Below, piece by piece: positions 58,451 to 64,000 of a stretch of DNA of 64,000 nt. A program made the translations under genes and the position numbers. Below the pieces are notes generated by a model. The model did not search any database. It worked only from the letters and a program-made list of their open reading frames with translations, and was not told the origin of the DNA. How positions within the stretch are numbered: the stretch's first letter is position 1; each line of letters starts with the position of its first letter. The stretch spans positions 23,776,501-23,840,500 of the forward strand of contig OX637409.1 of the NCBI GenBank assembly GCA_951799425.1, given 5' to 3'. The stretch comes from Ilex aquifolium (taxonomy: Eukaryota > Streptophyta > Magnoliopsida > Aquifoliales > Aquifoliaceae).

Positions 58451-60290
58451 TTATCGTATGAAAGTGATAAGTAAATAGGGTAAAATTTATTTTGGATCCA
58501 GTTGGCCCTCAAAAAAAAAAAAATGTTACAATTTAATAGGGTGAAATTATAATTTACTACCCTAAATTGTACAAAAATATTATGATCGATCCAAAATAAT
58601 TCGATTTTACAGGTGATAACCCTACCAACATAAATTATAAGTTCAACATTATTTTGTGCAACTTTTCATAGGAGGAGTCTACGGTACCAAAAAAGATAAT
58701 TCAGTACAGTATTGTTATTTACAAGTTTTTACGGGTTTTTGTTACAAAATTTGAGAATCTTTTATAAATTTTTATGGTTTTTATAATTTTTAGGCATCAT
58801 TTATAACCTTTAAGGATTAGTTATAATTTTATAGGATTATTCGTGTTTGATCCTAAAAATTTTATGATCGATAGCAAGTAATACTAAAAAATTATAAATA
58901 AGCCACAAAATTTAAAAACTTTGACAATATGGTACTATTTTTTATTTATTGGTACCGTAATCTTCTCTATAATTACAGTATAATGTGATTGGGTTGAGTG
59001 GGGAAAGGGTTTTCCTAACTTTCTTGTTGTGGCAGCCCCCGTATTAAATTCGCAACCTACTAACTACCAACCGGATTGATGTTTGCCTTCACTATCTTAG
59101 GTGTGGCGGTGACGCCGTGATGGCATTTTTCTTTCTTTCTTTCTTTCACCCATTGACGGTCGGAGTCTTTTCAATTATACATTTTTGTCCCCCCCCAAAA
59201 AAAAAAAAAAAAAAACCCAATTTCTAGTATATAATTTGGTACACTTTCAAGATGATGCTTACCTAACATTTCATAGTTTGCAAAAGTCTGGAGTCTATTT
59301 TCTAAAGTTTATTTTTCAAATGAATTTTTATTTTGAGAAATTACGCCGAATGTAAATCAAATCATTCACAAGTTGGAATTCATTTAGATAAAGAAAAATA
59401 ATATATACTCAAAATGAAACCCAAAAGTTAAAACTCAAATGCATATCATTATTTGGATGAGTGTGGGATGAGTAAGTTCTACTGAAAAAATTGATGAGAC
59501 TCACTCATCTGAGATATAATATGCATTTGGGTTTCATTTGAATTTTGTACCATGGCTCTTAGATAAAATAGGTTATATTGGAATTTGTGATGTGTGGTCC
59601 AATATTCCGAATATTGTTAGTAAAATTGATGGAAAAGCTAAAATGACCATTTTACTAAGTGTTTAAAGTCAAATAAACTCAAACTTGCTACCAAACCAAA
59701 GTTCGAATGCCAAAAGAGTTGCAAAATCATGTGGCTCATAATATGCCATGGGGAAGTCAGTGATTGCCCTTATCGATGTGTGTGTGTGTATATATATATA
59801 TAATGCGCAATGATAATGTGGAAATGTAAATGATAACGTGTAAGTGAAGGGCAATTGACGAGTTGTAAATTCAAACATTTTAAGTTTGAATTTTAGTAAT
59901 TTTTTAAGGTCAAATAATAAGGAATTTATCCATTATGAATACTTTAGTTCTGGCGTGCATGTCATGTCTTTAATTAGATTGAGAATGAGATAATCAAAAT
60001 ACACGTAAGTTAGACTAAACACCCATGACCATTAAACTAAACGAAAAAGACAATGGAATGCCTCGACACCCATAAATTTGAGTGGAGAAACAAGGAGTAT
60101 TGTTACTCCTTAATGTGAAAGAGTCAGACCTAGTTTTTGTTTGTATTATTGTAATGAATGAATTCTCACGCCACGTTTCTGTTGCTCCAAAATCTGTTGA
60201 GATCGATAGAAAAATTTCAATTGACAAACTATTTTTAGATTTAGGCGATTGTTTGTGAGTGGTTCAAATATCTTGTTTCAAAATTTTTTT
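58451..60290. other. Intergenic, upstream of the LTP-type gene
   Basis: AT-rich spacer with a short (cttt)n run (59131-59149), a poly-C/poly-A run near 59190-59215, a (TG)n-(TA)n run near 59777-59801 and a second SINE-like copy at 59835-60050. No gene recognised. Confidence 0.5.
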
Positions 60291-60299
60291 GGATGAAAT

Positions 60300-61090
60300 T
60301 AATGGATAAGCATACAATACAAGGAACTAATAAAAGATGACTCTTTTATTAATTCAATCGGAGGGACTTCGGTTACAAAAATACTGAATAAACAACATTG
60401 ATTGCAACAATAACTGCATCCTAAAAATAATCTAAAACTACTCCTAAAATACCCAGATCGTAGGCCTTGTGAGTGTATGTTTTATCTTCTCCACTAAATA
60501 TCATTTTATAGCCACTATTTTCGACGATTTTTCTTTCATCGACCGTTACTGGATGGTAATCTCCAATTAGTTATTCTAATCATCTCTTGTCTTTTATCAG
60601 ACTCTGTCACGTAACATTTTCTTAATGCACTTGAGACGTCAAGTGTCGATACACTCAATATTCTTGAGAATTTATATTGTATATCTAAACAATTTGAAAC
60701 CTGAAAATGGGTGGACTGAATCACTAATGATTGGATGATTTTAGATATACTTTATAGCATTGAGCTCCTTGGCGCCTCGAGACGGGAGTAAACATTCTAG
60801 GACTTAGTATGACTTGGAGGAGTCACAATATCGTAGGTTATAGGCAATGTCATCCATCGTATATGTTCATGTTTTGTTTTTCTTTATTGATTGTGAATTA
60901 TACCTAACATTCTCCAATCTCAAACAAATTGAAAGGAAGCTTTTATCCCAGGGAAGTCTTCAAGTGTATTACTTCATTACCTGGACGTACAAGAGTCTTA
61001 CGTTCAGGTAATCACATTCTTCATTCGAGGGTGTGACAACAACATTGCTAGTTGGTATCAAAATCAGTATACACCCTCTTGAAGTATAGA
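60300..61090 (+). mobile_element. Possible copia-type LTR end with primer-binding site
   Basis: At 61056-61070 'TTGGTATCAAAATCA' resembles the initiator-Met tRNA primer-binding site 'TGGTATCAGAGC' that follows copia LTRs. The preceding 700 bp has no coding content and could be the LTR. Termini and target duplication were not found, so this is tentative. Confidence 0.3.
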
Positions 61091-61099
61091 ATTAGCGTC

Positions 61100-62860
61100 T
61101 AACCTTCTTAGACTAAGGTTGGGTTCTCTCTCTCTCTTAGAATTCGAATCTTAACACCCAATATTTAATTGCATATTAGCAAAAAGACCCACAAGGTTCG
61201 CTTGGATTCATAAAAAATAATTTTTTTGATATTTAAAAATAATTTTTTTGATAGGTTAGTTCAACCCGAGAATGAAATATCAAACTTTTTGGACTTGTAC
61301 CAAAACTTCATTAAATCACAACTCAACTGTCTGGTGTGATGTATGTTCCAGGCTATTCTTATCCACAAGTTTTAAGAGAGTGTGAAGTTCTTGGAGCTGT
61401 CAATGAATGGGTAACCTTGATGCAGGTAGAAAACATTTATTAATGAGAATGAATGCATAGAACAGTGGCCAACTTTCAAAAGTACAGGTCTAGCATGGCA
61501 TGCACAAGAGTTGTATTTTCTTTATCTTGAACATCGTGCTTTTTTTTCTTCTTTTTTTAGAAAATTTCAATCACACTCTTTTTAATTTATTATCTCTTCG
61601 AGAACATCCTTTCTGTTTTTTAAATTTTCACTAACATCCCTTATCAGATTAAAAGTGTTAACTAGAATACAATTTTATTAAATTATCCATTATATATTTT
61701 AGAAAAAACTTCATCCACACTGTCTTTAGATAGACATATCTTTAATAAAACCCCCTCTATTTTTTAATTTTTTTAATACATGCTGATTAAAATTCGATTC
61801 TAGCTAATTAAAATTTATTTTTTACGTATTAAAATTCTATTCGAGCCGACTAAGGTTAATCGGCTCGAATCAAAATTTAATCAACTCCCATTGAATTTTA
61901 ATCAACTTGAATTTTGATACATAAAAAATATAAATTTTTATACTTAAAAAATAAATTTTAATCAATTTGAAACGAATTTTAATTGACACATATTTTAATA
62001 AGTAAAAAAATATAAATTTTAATCGGAGCTAACAGCTCAAGTAAAGCTCAAATATGCTTGATTTTTAATACGTAAAAACAAAAATTTAATAGACTCGAAT
62101 TTTAATACGTAAAAAAAAAAAAAAATTTAATCAGTTCAATCGAATTTTAATCGTCTCAAATTTTAATATACAAAAAAACGAATTTTAATTAACTCAAATT
62201 TTAATATGTAAAAATAAATTTTAATCCGCTCGAATTTTATGTATAAAGATTGTTTGGGGTTTATGTATGGGCAATTTTAATATTTAGATAAAAAAAAATT
62301 TGTTAGAAGCAGTAGTTTAACAACAAAAGGTGTCGATAATGTTTAAATATAAATTAGAAAAGGTGTCAATAATATTTTGAATACTAGAGGGAGTATTTTT
62401 CAAAATATAGTAAACTATAACGAATATGGCTGATTTTTTTTTTTTTTCCCCCTCTCAATCCTCTTTAATAATAGCACAAATCACGTGGAAATGAATGGAT
62501 AGTTTGATGAAGGTAGAAAGCATTTAAATGCAAGAGAATGGATGAAATAATTGCCTATTTTCAAAGAACTAGGCCTATCATGGGATGCATGAGAATTTTC
62601 TTGTGATCTTATTCTTTCGTATTTTCTCTCCCAATTCTTTTTAGGGTTTATTACACGTTTTCGCTCTACATTTTACCTAGTTTCCACTCTAATTCTCAAT
62701 TTTTTTTAATTAAATTCATCCTTTATTTTTTTACAAAAGATAGTCAAAGTTTTCACGTGTCATTTTTCCATAGTTAGGGAAGCCTGCTTACCTGGTTCAA
62801 ACCAATGATACTTTTCCCCTGATCGTGAAACGCTTGGTGCACCTGCAATCCGGGCATACC
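61100..62860. other. AT-rich region with degenerate short repeats
   Basis: Between about 61780 and 62240 the phrases 'gaattttaat(c/t)' and 'aatacgtaaaaa' recur many times in direct and inverted form. Related 'gaatggatagtttgatgaaggtagaaagcattt' sequence at about 62490 echoes 61405-61460 ('caatgaatgggtaaccttgatgcaggtagaaaacattt'), suggesting a local duplication. No gene. Confidence 0.55.
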
Positions 62861-62862
62861 TG

Positions 62863-63093
62863 GTGCAAACTTTAAAATTGTCCAACAGATTAATAGAAAA
62901 CGATAATGCAGAATTGATAGTCCCGAGTTCTAAGGATTTAGTAAAAATGGAAGCTTTGGTACAAGATGTCAGAGTTTCTGCAAGAAATTTCCATACCCAA
63001 TTTAGCTTCAAACCAAGGAGTTGTGACAAAGTAGCACACTATGTGGCCTCTAAAGTCATTGCAGGTTCACTTCCAGACTTACCAGTGGACTAA
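62863..63093 (+). pseudogene. LINE RNase H (RVT_3) fragment
   Basis: A 76-codon open stretch contains ENDNAELIV..KDLVKMEALVQD and FSFKPRSCDKVAHYVASKVI. The second part matches the RNase H-like C-terminus of plant LINE proteins ('f.hVpRscNkvAh.LAk'). No reverse transcriptase or other element parts lie around it. It is an isolated fragment, and the conserved catalytic residues of the N-terminal part are not present. Confidence 0.65.
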
Positions 63094-63719
63094 TCTCATG
63101 CCAACCTATTGATTTGCTTTTGTCATCGGATTGTAATTCTGTTTTCATCTAGTTTCAAGAAAGCTAATACACTCATACAAAATAAAAATATGTCAAATTG
63201 AACTGCTAGACATGTCTACCCAAGCTGCATGTGTACATGTACATGTATTCAACCTGGGTACTTTCCATATATTGAAGAGTCCTGGGTACAAAATTCTTGG
63301 GGTAAGAAAATCATACAGTGCCCGAGTTTGTTTAATCATTCTATCTCGTCAATCATATTTATGCTGGTGGATCTGCCAAATTTACAGTCAACTCATCTCC
63401 ACAGTAACCCCATACAGCATCAAGCTCGTTGGAGAACACATCTATTTAGAAGTTTCAGTACAGTTTGGAGCAAGCCAGCCAGAGCTTCGGACTGAATAGC
63501 TTAATATAAAACTTTTAAGGTATCTTCATGAATTTCAAATATTTCCAAAAAAAATTCATCATCTTTCATATAAGCAACTTGAAAAATATCATCACGCATT
63601 TCTCAGTACAATAACCCATAAACTTTCCAAATCTAGTAACTCTTTGTTGCCATGATAGCTGACATACCTAGGAACGTCAGTGTCTTGAGTTTTTATGGAC
63701 CAAAGGCACAAAGCTTCTG
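63094..63719. other. Intergenic/3' flank of the homoserine dehydrogenase gene
   Basis: No convincing gene. The open frames at 63212-63499 overlap each other in two frames and show no family motif. The part next to 63719 is probably the 3' UTR of the minus-strand gene. Confidence 0.45.
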
Positions 63720-63845
63720 TCAGGGAAAGAGATCCTGAGTATCAAGGATATCCGCAAGGACGCCTGCTGCTGTAGTATCATTGCCTGCTCCCGCACCTTG
63801 AATAACCAATGGTTGATCATTATAACACCGGCTGTATATCTCCAA
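63720..63845 (-). CDS. Homoserine dehydrogenase, last exon (partial gene)
   Basis: The final exon of a minus-strand gene encodes 41 residues plus stop: [20 protein letters not shown], then [14 protein letters not shown] and DTQDLFP. The G(A/Y)GAGN(D)xTAAGVxADIL signature is the C-terminus of homoserine dehydrogenases, where this glycine-rich turn completes the NAD(P)-binding domain. The exon is preceded by an acceptor (CTAATGCAG|TTGGAG at 63846/63845) and is in frame 0. Homoserine dehydrogenase reduces aspartate-semialdehyde to homoserine for Thr, Met and Ile synthesis in plastids. The short DTQDLFP tail suggests a monofunctional-type plant homologue rather than the bifunctional aspartokinase fusion, but only this exon is in the window. 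Positions 63846-64000 appear to be intron. Confidence 0.8.
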   Translation of the reverse strand: MEIYSRCYNDQPLVIQGAGAGNDTTAAGVLADILDTQDLFP

Positions 63846-64000
63846 CTGCATTAGATGGAACACAAATGCTAAAATCGTAAATCTTCATCTAAGGTGTAGT
63901 AGATGCATATTTCCCAAAAATGCTTTAAAGCATACGAGAAATTTAAGTAAAATAATGTTCAAACAATATTTATAAACGCGACAGGCTTTCATCAAAATAG

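Noticed and set aside
63212-63499. Two overlapping plus-strand frames of 95 and 88 codons
   Set aside because: Two frames are open over the same bases, with no recognised motif and no codon structure evidence.

Overview
This is a repeat-rich, AT-rich plant nuclear window, most likely from a eudicot. The evidence is spliced genes with GT-AG introns, an F-box/FBD/LRR family of the Arabidopsis At1g13570 type, a GPI-anchored lipid-transfer protein of LTPG type, and remnants of Ty3/gypsy, LINE, PIF/Harbinger, MULE-type and hAT-like elements. The species cannot be named from the sequence.

Layout. Positions 1-2848 hold the end of a decayed Ty3/gypsy retrotransposon on the minus strand: LTR at 2275-2848, primer-binding site, a gag with many stops, then two tandem-repeat arrays. 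Positions 6000-52700 hold a tandem cluster of seven related F-box/FBD/LRR loci, all on the minus strand, named here A (6025-8790), B (10176-15975), H (17154-17339), C (26513-27960), D (34807-38200), E (41155-44110) and G (48930-52730). Only C has an intact coding frame (three exons, 421 codons before the stop). A, B, D, E, G and H carry different frameshifts, exon losses or truncations. Several loci keep a separate 5' untranslated exon and a long 5' UTR intron of 1.5-4 kb. These introns hold most of the transposon debris.

A 3.8-kb PIF/Harbinger element (17770-21566, 3-bp target duplication CTA) carries a broken transposase and a broken Myb/SANT-like partner gene. After it inserted, about 8.3 kb (21371-29703) was tandemly duplicated to 29704-37978. 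The left breakpoint lies inside the Harbinger element. The right breakpoint lies about 20 bp short of the 5' UTR exon of the F-box gene. As a result C keeps the intact coding sequence but has lost its ancestral promoter/UTR exon. D keeps that promoter exon but has a broken coding sequence. A different F-box-type leader exon (33917-34070) now lies upstream of C. This possible promoter exchange is the most interesting inference in the window.

Positions 44100-54000 contain nested inverted-repeat elements, a 2.9-kb element with TAA target duplications and no visible transposase, and a 1-kb inverted repeat (51290-52360) whose short spacer is an 18-codon signal-peptide-like ORF. Positions 55038-58058 (minus) hold an intact three-exon LTPG-type gene of 209 codons. 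Positions 58100-63700 hold SINE-like copies, an LTR-like fragment, AT-rich degenerate repeats and a LINE RNase H fragment. The last exon of a homoserine dehydrogenase gene (minus strand) sits at 63720-63845, and the rest of that gene lies beyond the window.
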